Positions 17,223 through 25,668 are shown, counted from the stretch's first letter. The stretch: 33,240 nt of DNA from an uncultured Lachnospiraceae bacterium (GCA_910588955.1 CAJURQ010000038.1:1-33240); one strand, 5' to 3'. Numbers and translations: made by a program. The notes: generated by a model not told the origin, from the letters alone.

Positions 17223-18788
17223 ATGGAACAGAGAAGTTATAAAAAGAATGATATTGTGACGGTTACGATAGAAGATATCGGGAATGACGGCGAGGGCATC
17301 GGCAGGGCGGACGGTTATACCTTGTTTGTAAAAGACGCCGTGATTGGGGATGTCATTGAAGCGCGAATTACCAAATGTAAGAAAAACTATGGCTATGCGA
17401 GAGTAGAGAAGGTGGTGACACCTTCTCCTTTTCGTGTGGAGCCGAAATGCCCTTTTCATAGACAGTGCGGCGGCTGTCAGATTCAAGCGATGAGCTATGA
17501 GAGACAGCTTGCCTATAAAGAGAATAAAGTGCGTAACCACCTGCAGCGAATCGGCGGTTTTTCTTCCGAGAAGATCGATGCGGTTATGGAGCCGATCGTC
17601 GGGATGGAAGAGCCGTGGCATTATCGCAATAAGGCGCAGTACCCCGTGGGATATGACAAGGCGGGAAACCTTGTTGCCGGCTTTTATGCGGGCAGAACCC
17701 ACGATATCATTGCTAATACGGACTGCCCGTTAGGACCGCCGGAGAACCGGGTGATTCTGGAAACAGTGCTCTCCTATATGCAGGAAAACGGCGTGACCGC
17801 TTACCGGGAAAGCGCGGGCGAGGGGCTGGTGAGACACGTGCTGATCCGTTCGGGCTTTGCCTCCGGGGAGATTATGGTGTGCCTCGTGATTAACGGGAAA
17901 AGACTGCCTGCAGAGGATAAGCTGGTGGAGAAGCTGACCGGGATAAGCCTAAAAGAGTCTGATAACGCGTGTGTGCAGACTGCGCGGGAGGAACAGCGGA
18001 GAACGCCGCGCAAGAGGATCGTCAGCATTTCAGTCAGCATAAACAGGGAAAAGACGAATGTAATTATGGGGCAGGAATTACGGGTGCTCTGGGGCAGCGG
18101 TTGGATTGAGGACAGCCTCCGCATGCTTGGTTCGACAGATTTTGCGTTGAATGTGAGTGCGAATGATGGAGACGCAGAAAACGAAGAACGGATTTCGTTT
18201 CGGATTTCGCCCCTGTCCTTTTATCAGGTAAATCCCCGGCAGACCGAAAAGCTTTACAGCCTTGCGCTGGAATACGCGGGACTGACCGGGCGGGAGACTG
18301 TGTGGGATCTGTACTGCGGTATCGGCACGATCTCCCTCTTTATGGCAAAACGTGCGAATAAAGTTTACGGGGTGGAAGTCATTCCGCAGGCAATAGAGGA
18401 CGCGAAAGAGAACGCCCGCAGGAACGGGATAACGAATGCGGAATTTTTTGTGGGCAAGGCGGAGGAAGTGCTGCTGGAGTTTTATAAGGACGACAGGGCA
18501 GAAGATACAGAGATTTTGGCGCGTACACAGATGCGCCATCCGGATGTGATCGTGGTCGATCCGCCCCGCAAGGGCTGCGATGAGAAGTGTCTGGAAACCA
18601 TGCTGGCAATGAAGCCAAAACGGATTGTCTATGTGAGCTGCGACCCGGCGACGCTGGCGCGGGATTTGAAGGTGCTGTGCGGGGGCGGGTATGAGTTGAA
18701 GAAGGTCAGGGCTGTGGACCAGTTTGGGCATACGGGGCACGTTGAGGTAGTAATAATGATGCAGTATTGTGGAAAAGAGAAGAATTAG
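17223..18788 (+). CDS. rlmD: TRAM-domain 23S rRNA/tRNA (uracil-C5)-methyltransferase, RlmD/RumA type
   Basis: The 521-residue enzyme has an N-terminal TRAM domain (about residues 5-66). A four-cysteine Fe-S cluster site follows with Cys76, Cys82 and Cys85 in CPFHRQCGGC and a fourth in NTDCPLG near 168. The SAM domain contains WDLYCGIGTISLF, VVDPPRKGCDEK and the catalytic-Cys motif VSCDPATLARDL (about 478). These enzymes methylate U1939 or U747 of 23S rRNA, or U54 of tRNA, using SAM; which site cannot be told from sequence. A variable loop around residues 240-262 is rich in Arg and Glu. The gene ends before a hairpin cluster and an insertion sequence. Confidence 0.92.
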   Translation: MEQRSYKKNDIVTVTIEDIGNDGEGIGRADGYTLFVKDAVIGDVIEARITKCKKNYGYARVEKVVTPSPFRVEPKCPFHRQCGGCQIQAMSYERQLAYKENKVRNHLQRIGGFSSEKIDAVMEPIVGMEEPWHYRNKAQYPVGYDKAGNLVAGFYAGRTHDIIANTDCPLGPPENRVILETVLSYMQENGVTAYRESAGEGLVRHVLIRSGFASGEIMVCLVINGKRLPAEDKLVEKLTGISLKESDNACVQTAREEQRRTPRKRIVSISVSINREKTNVIMGQELRVLWGSGWIEDSLRMLGSTDFALNVSANDGDAENEERISFRISPLSFYQVNPRQTEKLYSLALEYAGLTGRETVWDLYCGIGTISLFMAKRANKVYGVEVIPQAIEDAKENARRNGITNAEFFVGKAEEVLLEFYKDDRAEDTEILARTQMRHPDVIVVDPPRKGCDEKCLETMLAMKPKRIVYVSCDPATLARDLKVLCGGGYELKKVRAVDQFGHTGHVEVVIMMQYCGKEKN

Positions 18789-18819
18789 GGGGTTTAAACC
18801 ACAAGATGTTGTGCTCCCC

Positions 18820-18862
18820 GGGCAAAAACAGGAGTGAAATTCGACCAGTTTTTGCCCTATTT
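18820..18862 (+). terminator. Terminator-like hairpin after the uracil methyltransferase gene
   Basis: GGGCAAAAAC (18820-18829) is perfectly complementary to GTTTTTGCCC (18848-18857), followed by a TATTTTAT stretch. A GGTTTAAACC palindrome lies at 18791-18800 just upstream. Confidence 0.55.
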
Positions 18863-18865
18863 TAT

Positions 18866-18929
18866 GGGTCGGATAGACCCTGTTGAGCGCATTAGAGTTT
18901 CTCAGCAGAGAAACGGAAATGTGCTCAAC
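18866..18929. repeat. Tandem hairpins between the terminator and the insertion sequence
   Basis: GGGTC/GACCC (18866-18870/18876-18880) forms a small hairpin. GTTGAGC (18882-18888) pairs with GCTCAAC (18923-18929), and inside it GTTTCTC (18897-18903) pairs with GAGAAAC (18908-18914). The arrangement resembles the other multi-hairpin gaps of this window and may predate the IS insertion. Confidence 0.5.
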
Positions 18930-18971
18930 GTTAAACCACCCGCTATGCGGGTGCGCGACGATTGTTATACA

Positions 18972-19035
18972 AAAATCACCTTTCCATTATAATAGGGGTG
19001 TTCAGGCCACTATTAGAGAAAGGAAAGGTGATTTT
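18972..19035 (+). promoter_or_regulatory. IS leader hairpin that can mask the transposase ribosome site
   Basis: AAAATCACCTTTCC (18972-18985) is the perfect 14-bp complement of 19022-19035, which holds the AAAGGTG ribosome site and ends at the ATG. An inner AATAG/CTATT stem adds to it. Repression of TnpA translation by such a leader is known for IS200. Confidence 0.7.
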
Positions 19036-19497
19036 ATGGCAAAGCAAACAAATTCGCTCGCACATACGAAGTGGATGTGTAAATATCACATCATCTTCAC
19101 CCCAAAGTATAGACGAAAAATTGTCTATAATCAATATAAAACAGATTTGCGTGATATTTTAAAGCAGTTGTGCAGTTACAAGGGAGTGGAGATCATAGAA
19201 GGGCATCTTATGCCTGACCATGTGCATATGCTTGTAAGTATACCGCCGAAGATAAGCGTTTCATCATTTATGGGATATCTGAGGGGAAAAAGTGCCCTGA
19301 TGATGTTTGACAGGCATGCAAACCTGAAGTATAAGTTTGGAAACCGTCACTTTTGGTCAAAAGGGTATTATGTTAGTACCGTAGGATTGAATGAAGCCAC
19401 GATAAAGAAGTATATTCAGGATCAGGAGAGAGCGGATATCATGCAGGATAAGCTCAGCGTGAAAGAATATGAAGACCCTTTTAAGGGTCAGGGCTGA
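19036..19497 (+). CDS. tnpA: IS200/IS605-family Y1 transposase TnpA
   Basis: The 153-residue HUH-type single-strand transposase contains the metal-binding HVHML motif (about residues 62-66) in HLMPDHVHMLVSIPPK. The conserved FWSKGYYVSTVG carries the catalytic tyrosine region (about 107-118). Length is typical of the family. TnpA cuts and joins single-stranded ends recognised as subterminal hairpins. The ATG at 19036 follows AAAGGTG, which lies within the leader hairpin. The longer open frame to 18883 runs through the left end and is not used. The gene appears intact, so the element may be active. Confidence 0.93.
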   Translation: MAKQTNSLAHTKWMCKYHIIFTPKYRRKIVYNQYKTDLRDILKQLCSYKGVEIIEGHLMPDHVHMLVSIPPKISVSSFMGYLRGKSALMMFDRHANLKYKFGNRHFWSKGYYVSTVGLNEATIKKYIQDQERADIMQDKLSVKEYEDPFKGQG

Positions 19498-19525
19498 GTA
19501 GTACAAACTCCCCTTTAGGGGCAGC

Positions 19526-19864
19526 AACGAGGTGGGGGCGACTTGTCTGTTGTCTAGGCAGTATATCGGCACGGATGTCTGTATTCTATAACGAAAAAAG
19601 CGTGCGGAAAGAAACGGCACACTTGTGTAGCTGTTATTTTTAGTCTGAGAATTTAATCTGCAGGAAAGCTGTAGTAGATGGGTACTTTATTTCGCCGCGT
19701 TACAAGAGGTTGCCATGCCTCGCAAACCCGTATAAATACTGGATGTGTGGAGTTTTGCTCATGGCTAAAAAGGAAAAGTGTTATGGAGTGATGGATGGAA
19801 CCGGATAAGTCGGGAACGGCTGCAAAGGTTCTTTGCTTTTGAGGGTGATTAATAAAATTCATAC
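19526..19864. other. Intergenic stretch without a recognised gene
   Basis: Between the insertion sequence and the TetR promoter I see no conserved coding sequence. Short open frames on both strands lack ribosome sites and recognisable motifs. It may be a remnant of older insertions. Confidence 0.5.
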
Positions 19865-19893
19865 TTGACAACAAAAATAGAATCTGTTAATAT
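19865..19893 (+). promoter_or_regulatory. Sigma-A promoter of the tetR-ABC unit
   Basis: A perfect TTGACA (19865-19870) is followed by 17 bp and TAATAT (19888-19893). The -10 overlaps the long palindrome that follows. Confidence 0.75.
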
Positions 19894-19922
19894 AACACTG
19901 TTATTTAAATAACGGTGTTATA
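19891..19922 (+). promoter_or_regulatory. 32-bp palindromic operator, probably for the TetR regulator
   Basis: The two 16-base arms meeting at 19906/19907 are reverse complements except for one base pair; each arm contains TATAACAC and GTTATTT. It covers the -10 and the likely transcription start, so protein binding would block RNA polymerase. Negative autoregulation by the TetR protein encoded downstream is the simplest reading. Confidence 0.7.
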
Positions 19923-19932
19923 TTTTCCGCGT

Positions 19933-20039
19933 ATAAGCAGAGCCGTAAAGTTGCCAATGCAGACATTATGCTCGCATGAATGGCAACTTTACGGCGAGCA
20001 ACGCGAATGCAAGATGCGAAGCATCTTGAGTCTGCTTAT
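19933..20039 (+). repeat. Structured tetR leader (three-way hairpin element)
   Basis: Outer arms ATAAGCAGA (19933-19941) and TCTGCTTAT (20031-20039) enclose a perfect 15-bp hairpin (19942-19956/19981-19995) and an 8-bp hairpin (20010-20017/20021-20028, loop GAA). The loop of the first contains GCAGAC (19959-19964), which can alternatively pair with GTCTGC at 20030-20035. The element ends 10 bp before the AAGGAGGGA ribosome site. Confidence 0.65.
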
Positions 20040-20062
20040 GCAGGAGCAGAAGGAGGGACTTA

Positions 20063-20692
20063 TTGAAACAGGAAGAACAAAGCACGCAGGATAAAATTTT
20101 ATCTTCCGCAAAGCAGGAGTTTCTTGAAAAGGGATTCTTAAACGCGTCCTTGCGGAATATTGTCAAGAATGCCGGTGCGACTACTGGGGCTTTTTACGGA
20201 TATTATGACAGTAAGGAAGCGCTCTTTGCCGCGCTGGTGGAGGAACATGCAGCCTATATTCTTGCCCTTTTTAACCGGACGATCGACGACTTTGAAAAGC
20301 TGCCGGGGGAGACGCAGACGGAGCGCATGGTGGATACGTCCGAGGAGTGTCTTGCGAAGATGCTGGATTATATCTATGAGCATTACGATGCCTTTAAGCT
20401 GCTTGTCGGATGCGCGCAGGGGACGCCCTACGAGAATTTTTCGCACCAGCTTGCGGTCAGGGAGGAGGATTCCACCTATACCTACATAGAAACCCTTGCG
20501 GGCATGGGGCATCCGGTGGAAAAGATTCATAAGAACCTGATCCACATTATCTCCAGCAGTCTGTTTGCGGGGATTTTTGAGGTAGTGGTGCATAATATGC
20601 CAAAAGAAGAGGCGAAGGAGTATCTGGAGCAATTCCACAGGTTCCATGCGGCGGGCTGGTCGGAGCTTATGGGAATCCGGTTCGGGACGTAA
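20063..20692 (+). CDS. TetR/AcrR-family transcriptional regulator
   Basis: The 209-residue protein has a TetR helix-turn-helix (about residues 10-55: KILSSAKQEFLEKGF...IVKNAGATTGAFYGYYDSKEALF) and an all-helical ligand domain. The start is a TTG at 20063, four bases after AAGGAGGGA; no ATG is available in a sensible position. It is preceded by its own promoter and a 32-bp palindrome overlapping the -10. The two ABC half-transporter genes follow after 136 bp, so it probably controls them together with the GTTAG-N6-CTAA site. The ligand is unknown. Confidence 0.92.
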   Translation: MKQEEQSTQDKILSSAKQEFLEKGFLNASLRNIVKNAGATTGAFYGYYDSKEALFAALVEEHAAYILALFNRTIDDFEKLPGETQTERMVDTSEECLAKMLDYIYEHYDAFKLLVGCAQGTPYENFSHQLAVREEDSTYTYIETLAGMGHPVEKIHKNLIHIISSSLFAGIFEVVVHNMPKEEAKEYLEQFHRFHAAGWSELMGIRFGT

Positions 20693-20744
20693 GACAGGTT
20701 GATTCCTGTGCCAGAAAGACTTGCGGCTGTAAGGCGTTCGTTTG

Positions 20745-20767
20745 AGAGAAATCCAAGTGGTTTCTCT
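20745..20767 (+). terminator. Hairpin between tetR and the ABC genes
   Basis: AGAGAAA (20745-20751) pairs with TTTCTCT (20761-20767), with CC/GG able to extend the stem inward. No T run follows on this strand, so attenuation or partial termination is only a possibility. Confidence 0.35.
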
Positions 20768-20783
20768 TAAAAATAGTCCACGA

Positions 20784-20799
20784 GTTAGTCAAAACTAAT
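20784..20799 (+). promoter_or_regulatory. GTTAG-N6-CTAA operator upstream of the ABC pair
   Basis: GTTAG (20784-20788), six bases, CTAAT (20795-20799). It lies 30 bp before the first ABC start and is one of eight perfect copies found only around the metal genes. It is inferred to be a binding site of the DtxR-family regulator encoded at 31797. Confidence 0.65.
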
Positions 20800-20828
20800 T
20801 AAAATCAACAGGAAAGGAATGATGATTT

Positions 20829-22604
20829 ATGAAACAAAAACAGAAATCAGTAATAAGCTGGCTTACCGAATTTGCGGGGACGCATAAAAGGTTTTACACA
20901 GCCAGCGTGTTGCTTGCCGTATGTGGCGTTGCGTGCAGCATCGCACCCTACATTCTTATGGGCGACATTGTGACGGAGCTGGTGGGCGGTGTACAACAGT
21001 GGGAGGGGTATCGAAATGCGTGTATTCTGATGGCGCTGTTTTGGGTGCTGCGCGTGGTATTCCATGCATTGTCTACGACCTGTTCCCACAAGGCAACTTT
21101 TCATGTGCTTGGGAACATTCGCAAGAGCGTCTGCGGGAAACTGGCGCGGGTGCCGCTCGGACGGGTGCTGGAAACGCCGTCGGGCAGTCTGAAAAACATT
21201 ATTGTGGAGCGGATTGACAGCATTGAGACGACGCTTGCCCATGTGCTGCCAGAGTTTACGGCAAACCTCCTTGCGCCGCTTGCGATTTTTATTTATTTGT
21301 GCATAATCGACTGGCGCATGGCGCTGGCGTCCTTAATCAGTCTTTTTCTAGGGCTGTTCGCCTACATGGGCATGATGGTGGGATATGAGGAGAGCTTTAA
21401 GAATACGGTGGAAAAGACCAAAATCCTGAACGATACGGCGGTGGAGTATATCAACGGTATCGAGGTCATCAAAGCGTTTGGCAGGGCGCAGAATTCTTAT
21501 GAGAAATTTAAGAAGGCGGCAAAGGAGGGCGCGGACTGCTACGTGGAGTGGATGCGCCGGTGCAACGTGTTTTTCAGTATCGCCATGGTGGTGTTTCCCT
21601 GTACGGCAATTTCTATTCTGCCTATCGGTGGATTGCTTGTGAAAAATGGGAGTCTGGCGGTCTCAGATTTTATCCTCTGCATCATTCTGTCACTTGGACT
21701 GATCACGCCACTGATTACGGTGATGTCCTACTCGGACGATATTGGCAAGCTGCGGACGATTTTGGGGGAAGTGACGGAAGTGCTCTGTTGGGAAGAATTA
21801 AAACGCCCGGAATGCGGCAGGAAGAAGCCAGCGGATTATTCCATCAGTTTACATAACGTGACATTCGGCTATGAAGAAAAGGAAGTATTGCATGGAATCA
21901 ACATGGACATCCGCGAAGGAACTGTAAATGCGCTGGTGGGACCTTCCGGCAGCGGAAAGTCCACCATTGCCAAGCTGATTGCATCCCTGTGGGACGTGGG
22001 CGGCGGCAGCATTCTAATCGGCGGCGTGGATATCCGGGAGCTGTCATTGGAGGAATACAACCGCAGGGTGGCTTATGTTTCACAGGACAATTATCTGTTT
22101 GACGACACCATCCGCGAAAATATCCGTATGGGGCGCATGGACGCCACGGACGCGGAGGTGGAGGAAGTGGCAAAAAAGAGCGGATGCCACGAGTTTATCA
22201 TGGGACTCGAAAAGGGATATGACACGGTGGCAGGCGGCGCGGGAGGGCATCTTTCCGGCGGGGAAAGACAGCGTATCGCCATTGCACGGGCGATGTTAAA
22301 GGATGCGCCGATTGTCATTTTAGACGAGGCGACCGCTTACACCGATCCGGAAAATGAGGCGGTGATTCAGGCGGGCGTGGCAAGGCTGGTGCAGGGAAAG
22401 ACGCTGATCGTGATTGCCCACCGACTGTCCACCATTGCCGGCGCGGATAAAATCTTTGTGGTGAACGGCGGCAGGATCGTGGAGGAGGGCACACACGGGG
22501 AGCTGCTGGCAAAAGGGAAACTGTATGCGAAGATGTGGGAATCGCACATCGAAATAAAAGATAATATAGAAAATAGCGGAAAGGAAGGTGCTGTCTATGC
22601 TTAA
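20829..22604 (+). CDS. ABC transporter permease/ATP-binding half, IrtA/YbtP-like
   Basis: The 591-residue protein has six predicted membrane helices (about residues 20-310) fused to an ATPase domain. Walker A GPSGSGKST is near 370, a Q-loop lies in VAYVSQDNYLF, the signature LSGGERQR is near 474, Walker B IVILDEAT near 495 and the H-loop AHR near 530. The D-loop region reads AYTDPENE, and a DPENE sequence there is typical of the siderophore-importing IrtAB/YbtPQ group, as I recall the family. The next gene overlaps by 8 bp and encodes the partner. An upstream GTTAG-N6-CTAA site and the surrounding Feo genes favour iron-siderophore uptake, but export of a compound sensed by the TetR protein is possible. 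The start at 20829 follows GGAAAGGA. Confidence 0.88.
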   Translation: MKQKQKSVISWLTEFAGTHKRFYTASVLLAVCGVACSIAPYILMGDIVTELVGGVQQWEGYRNACILMALFWVLRVVFHALSTTCSHKATFHVLGNIRKSVCGKLARVPLGRVLETPSGSLKNIIVERIDSIETTLAHVLPEFTANLLAPLAIFIYLCIIDWRMALASLISLFLGLFAYMGMMVGYEESFKNTVEKTKILNDTAVEYINGIEVIKAFGRAQNSYEKFKKAAKEGADCYVEWMRRCNVFFSIAMVVFPCTAISILPIGGLLVKNGSLAVSDFILCIILSLGLITPLITVMSYSDDIGKLRTILGEVTEVLCWEELKRPECGRKKPADYSISLHNVTFGYEEKEVLHGINMDIREGTVNALVGPSGSGKSTIAKLIASLWDVGGGSILIGGVDIRELSLEEYNRRVAYVSQDNYLFDDTIRENIRMGRMDATDAEVEEVAKKSGCHEFIMGLEKGYDTVAGGAGGHLSGGERQRIAIARAMLKDAPIVILDEATAYTDPENEAVIQAGVARLVQGKTLIVIAHRLSTIAGADKIFVVNGGRIVEEGTHGELLAKGKLYAKMWESHIEIKDNIENSGKEGAVYA

Positions 22605-24327
22605 AATATACCGGAAATTTTTCTCCTTCTGTGGGGAGAACAGCAGGAAATTTTATATCTCGCTTGTGTACGGCGTGATACTTGCCTTTATGGAGGCGAT
22701 AAAGATACCGGCGATCATGCTGATGCTGCAGGGAGCCATCAGCGGGAATATCACGGGGAAACTGATTCTACAGTGCATGGGGATTCTGGTCGGTTCTCTG
22801 GCGGTGGGTTCTTTTGTCAAATACCGTGCCACGATTTTGCAGTGTGAGGCGGGTTACGGGACGGCGGCAAACAAGCGCATTGAGATCGCGGAGCATCTGC
22901 GTTATCTCCCGATGGGATATTTCAATGAAAACAGTCTGGGGTATATCACTTCCGTGACGACAAACACGATGGAACATTTGGCAGATGTGGCGACGCGGGT
23001 GGTCATGCTGACAACGCAGGGCGTGCTGACAACGGCTCTGATTGCGCTGATGCTTTTTCTCTACGACTGGCGCATCGGGTTGGTGCTGTGTAGCGGTATG
23101 GTATTGTTTTTTGCCGTAAACAGCTGGATGCAGCAGAAGGCAAAAACAATCGCCCCGCGAAAGACGAAAAGTGATTCCGTCCTTGTGGAAAAGGTCATTG
23201 AGTATGTACAGGGCATTGCGGAGGTAAAGGGTTACAATCTAACGGGAAAGACGGCGAAAAAGCTGGAGGCGGCAATAGATAACAATACGGAGGTCAATAT
23301 CGCAATGGAGTTGATTTTTGTGCCGTTTATGGCGTTGCAGAATGGCGTGATCAAGCTGACGGGCGTTGCTATGACGCTGCTTTCCATCTGGTTTTATCTG
23401 CAGGGCAGTATGGCGCGTCTGACCTGTATCGGAATGACGATCTGTTCCTTTATGGTCTTTGCAAGCTTGGAGCAGGCGGGGAATTATTCGACGCTGCTGC
23501 GGGTAATCGGGCTGACCGTGGATAAGGCGCAGGATATCTTAAACCTTCCGGCAATGGATATCGAGGGGAAAAACATCGTGCCGGAGAATCATAACGTGGA
23601 GCTGTCAAATGTGGATTTCAGCTATGAGAAAAAGAAGATTATTAACAATGTTTCCCTGCGGATTCCGGAAAAGACCACCACGGCGATCGTGGGGCCCTCC
23701 GGTGGCGGAAAGACGACACTGTGCCATCTGATTGCACGCTTTTGGGACGCGGACAGGGGTAGTGTGCTGTTTGGCGGCAGGAATGTAAAGGAGTACAGCT
23801 ATGACAGCCTGATGCGCAATTTCAGTTTTGTGTTCCAGAATGTCTATCTGTTTCAGGACACCATAGCCAACAATATTCGTTTCGGGCAGGAGGACGCGCC
23901 CATGGAACGGGTCGTGGAGGCGGCGAAAAAGGCGTGCTGCCACGATTTCATCATGGCGCTGCCTGACGGGTATGACACGGTGATCGGCGAGGGCGGCGCA
24001 AGCCTTTCCGGCGGGGAGAAACAGCGCATCAGCATTGCCCGCGCTATTATGAAGGACGCGCCAGTCATCATTCTGGACGAGGCGACGGCAAACGTTGACC
24101 CGGAGAACGAGCAGGAGCTGATGGCTGCAATCGACGCCCTGACAAGGGAGAAGACGATCTTTATGATTGCTCACAGGTTAAAGACCGTGCGGAATGCGGA
24201 CAGAATCCTTGTGGTGGACAGCGGGAGGATTGTCCAGCAGGGAAAGCATGAGGAGCTGATGCGGGAAGAAGGCATTTATAAGCGGTTCGTGCAGTCGAGG
24301 GAACTGGCTGCAGGGTGGAAGCTGTAG
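22597..24327 (+). CDS. ABC transporter permease/ATP-binding half, IrtB/YbtQ-like
   Basis: The 576-residue partner half has membrane helices in residues 15-300 and an ATPase domain with Walker A GPSGGGKTT (about 365), signature LSGGEKQR (about 469), Walker B VIILDEAT (about 493), D-loop NVDPENE and H-loop AHRLKT (about 524). Both halves keep intact catalytic motifs, so both ATP sites should work. The ATG at 22597 lies inside the end of the preceding gene (8-bp overlap), with GGAAGG upstream, which indicates coupled synthesis of a heterodimer. A GTG nine bases earlier is less likely. Confidence 0.88.
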   Translation: MLKIYRKFFSFCGENSRKFYISLVYGVILAFMEAIKIPAIMLMLQGAISGNITGKLILQCMGILVGSLAVGSFVKYRATILQCEAGYGTAANKRIEIAEHLRYLPMGYFNENSLGYITSVTTNTMEHLADVATRVVMLTTQGVLTTALIALMLFLYDWRIGLVLCSGMVLFFAVNSWMQQKAKTIAPRKTKSDSVLVEKVIEYVQGIAEVKGYNLTGKTAKKLEAAIDNNTEVNIAMELIFVPFMALQNGVIKLTGVAMTLLSIWFYLQGSMARLTCIGMTICSFMVFASLEQAGNYSTLLRVIGLTVDKAQDILNLPAMDIEGKNIVPENHNVELSNVDFSYEKKKIINNVSLRIPEKTTTAIVGPSGGGKTTLCHLIARFWDADRGSVLFGGRNVKEYSYDSLMRNFSFVFQNVYLFQDTIANNIRFGQEDAPMERVVEAAKKACCHDFIMALPDGYDTVIGEGGASLSGGEKQRISIARAIMKDAPVIILDEATANVDPENEQELMAAIDALTREKTIFMIAHRLKTVRNADRILVVDSGRIVQQGKHEELMREEGIYKRFVQSRELAAGWKL

Positions 24328-24435
24328 GAAGGCGGGCAGGAACGGTTTTATAGAACGGGATATTCTGGGGCTGTTTCTGCCAAATGTTTTGGTTCATATA
24401 TTTTTGTGACCGGTTTGACAGTTTTGAAAATGGTA

Positions 24436-24465
24436 TTGACAGGACATCCCTTATCATGCTATTCT
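24436..24465 (+). promoter_or_regulatory. Sigma-A promoter of the DUF3793-flavodoxin-feoA operon
   Basis: A perfect TTGACA (24436-24441) and TATTCT (24460-24465) are 18 bp apart. An operator copy starts 8 bp downstream of the -10, at the expected transcription start. Confidence 0.7.
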
Positions 24466-24472
24466 GTATAAG

Positions 24473-24488
24473 GTTAGAAATAACTAAC
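24473..24488 (+). promoter_or_regulatory. GTTAG-N6-CTAAC operator at the DUF3793 promoter start point
   Basis: GTTAG (24473-24477), AAATAA, CTAAC (24484-24488); one more G/C pair extends it to 18 bp. A repressor bound here would cover the transcription start. Confidence 0.75.
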
Positions 24489-24538
24489 CAAAAAAGGATG
24501 ATACAGGATGCCAAAGGGCATTTTTATTTACCTCATAA

Positions 24539-24554
24539 GTTAGGAAAGACTAAC
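24539..24554 (+). promoter_or_regulatory. Second GTTAG-N6-CTAAC operator before DUF3793
   Basis: GTTAG (24539-24543), GAAAGA, CTAAC (24550-24554). It lies 66 bp after the first copy and directly before the ribosome site of the DUF3793 gene. Confidence 0.7.
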
Positions 24555-24572
24555 CGGAAAGGAAGAGAATAA

Positions 24573-25151
24573 ATGGAAGCTGTGGATACAGAAAATATAT
24601 CGGAGGAGCTGGTGATATTCCACTGTTCGCCGACAATGGCAGGGCTGAAAACGGGCAGTCTGTTTAATTGTCCCGTTAAGAACAACAGGACATTCTTGGA
24701 AAATATCCGGGAGATGAACAGGCGTCTGCTTCCACGGGGCGTGCGGATTGTCCCTCTGAAGAACATGGGGAAAAGCGTGCTGGTTTATATGTACCGCCCT
24801 GACAGGCTGCGGGAGGATCTTGGCGACAGCAGGGCACGGAAGATTCTGGCGGAGCGGGATTATCCCGTGGAGGAAACGGAGAAATGCATTGTGGAACTGG
24901 TGCGCCGCTTAGATGACGGGGAAGCATTTCCGCATGAGATTGGGTTGTTCCTCGGCTATCCGCCGGAGGACGTGGACGGGTTTATCAGAAACGGCGCTGC
25001 GGGGGCAAAGTGTATCGGGACATGGAAGGTGTACGGAAACGTGGAAACCGCACAGCGCAAGTTTGCGCAGTACAAAAAATGCACAAGGCTGTACTGGGAG
25101 GCATTCCAGAAACATCGTTCGTTTGACAGGCTTGTTGTGAGGTGTTCGTAA
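24573..25151 (+). CDS. DUF3793 family protein
   Basis: The 192-residue soluble protein carries the family signature FPHEIGLFLGYPPEDVDGFI (about residues 113-132), followed by KCIGTWKVYG and a YKKC motif. Its N-terminal part has CSPTMAGLKTGSLFN. No biochemical role is established for DUF3793. It is the first gene of a unit with flavodoxin and FeoA and lies behind a promoter with two metal-regulator operator copies, so a job in iron supply or redox handling is a reasonable inference. The ATG follows GGAAAGGAAG. Confidence 0.85.
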   Translation: MEAVDTENISEELVIFHCSPTMAGLKTGSLFNCPVKNNRTFLENIREMNRRLLPRGVRIVPLKNMGKSVLVYMYRPDRLREDLGDSRARKILAERDYPVEETEKCIVELVRRLDDGEAFPHEIGLFLGYPPEDVDGFIRNGAAGAKCIGTWKVYGNVETAQRKFAQYKKCTRLYWEAFQKHRSFDRLVVRCS

Positions 25152-25231
25152 ATGTTGTTTTTACGGGAAACAGTTTTATGATTGGTACAGAACAATATAC
25201 AGACAAATACATAATGGAAAGGATGGAGATT

Positions 25232-25654
25232 ATGAGTAAAGTAGCAGTGGTTTATTGGAGCGGTACGGGAAACACGGCGGCGATGGCGACCGCAGTGGCA
25301 GAGGGCGCGCAGGAGAAGGGGGCGGAGGTTTCCCTGATGTTCTGCGGCGAGTTCGGTGCGGAGCGGATGGACGATTTTGAGGCGGTGGCGTTCGGCTGTC
25401 CGTCCATGGGCTCGGAACAGCTTGAGGAAGGGGATTTTGAACCGATGTTTACCGCCTGCGAGGGAAAACTCGCCGGAAAGAAGATTGCGCTGTTTGGCTC
25501 TTACGGCTGGGGCGACGGGGAATGGATGCGAAGCTGGGAGGATACCTGCCGGTCGGACGGCGCGGTATTTGCCTGTGACAGCGTTATCTGCAGGGAAGCG
25601 CCGGATGAAGATGCCCTGTCCGATTGTAAGACCTTGGGCGCGGCGCTGGCGTAA
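25232..25654 (+). CDS. Flavodoxin
   Basis: The 140-residue protein begins with the FMN phosphate-binding loop YWSGTGNTAAMA (about residues 7-18) and has flavin-contact loops near GCPSMGSE (about 53-60) and FGSYGWGDGEW (about 87-97). Short-chain flavodoxins replace ferredoxin when iron is scarce, which fits the operator sites upstream. The ATG at 25232 follows GGAG; a longer open frame from 25142 has no ribosome site. It sits 80 bp after DUF3793 and 14 bp before feoA. Confidence 0.93.
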   Translation: MSKVAVVYWSGTGNTAAMATAVAEGAQEKGAEVSLMFCGEFGAERMDDFEAVAFGCPSMGSEQLEEGDFEPMFTACEGKLAGKKIALFGSYGWGDGEWMRSWEDTCRSDGAVFACDSVICREAPDEDALSDCKTLGAALA

Positions 25655-25668
25655 GGAGGCGGTGTGTT

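Larger units (their letters stand above)
18937..19521 (+). mobile_element. IS200/IS605-family insertion sequence (TnpA only)
   Basis: A Y1 transposase gene is flanked by subterminal hairpins rather than inverted repeats, as in this family. CACCCGC/GCGGGTG lies on the left (18937-18953) and CCCC-TTTA-GGGG on the right (19510-19521). No TnpB gene is present. The exact ends are not certain because these elements create no target duplication. Confidence 0.6.

Noticed and set aside
16854..17702. 282-codon open frame on the minus strand
   Set aside because: It is antisense to the YhaM-like and uracil methyltransferase genes, which are certain; no recognisable domain.
18078..18740. 220-codon minus-strand open frame
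   Set aside because: It lies opposite the SAM domain of the uracil methyltransferase and has no independent start signals.
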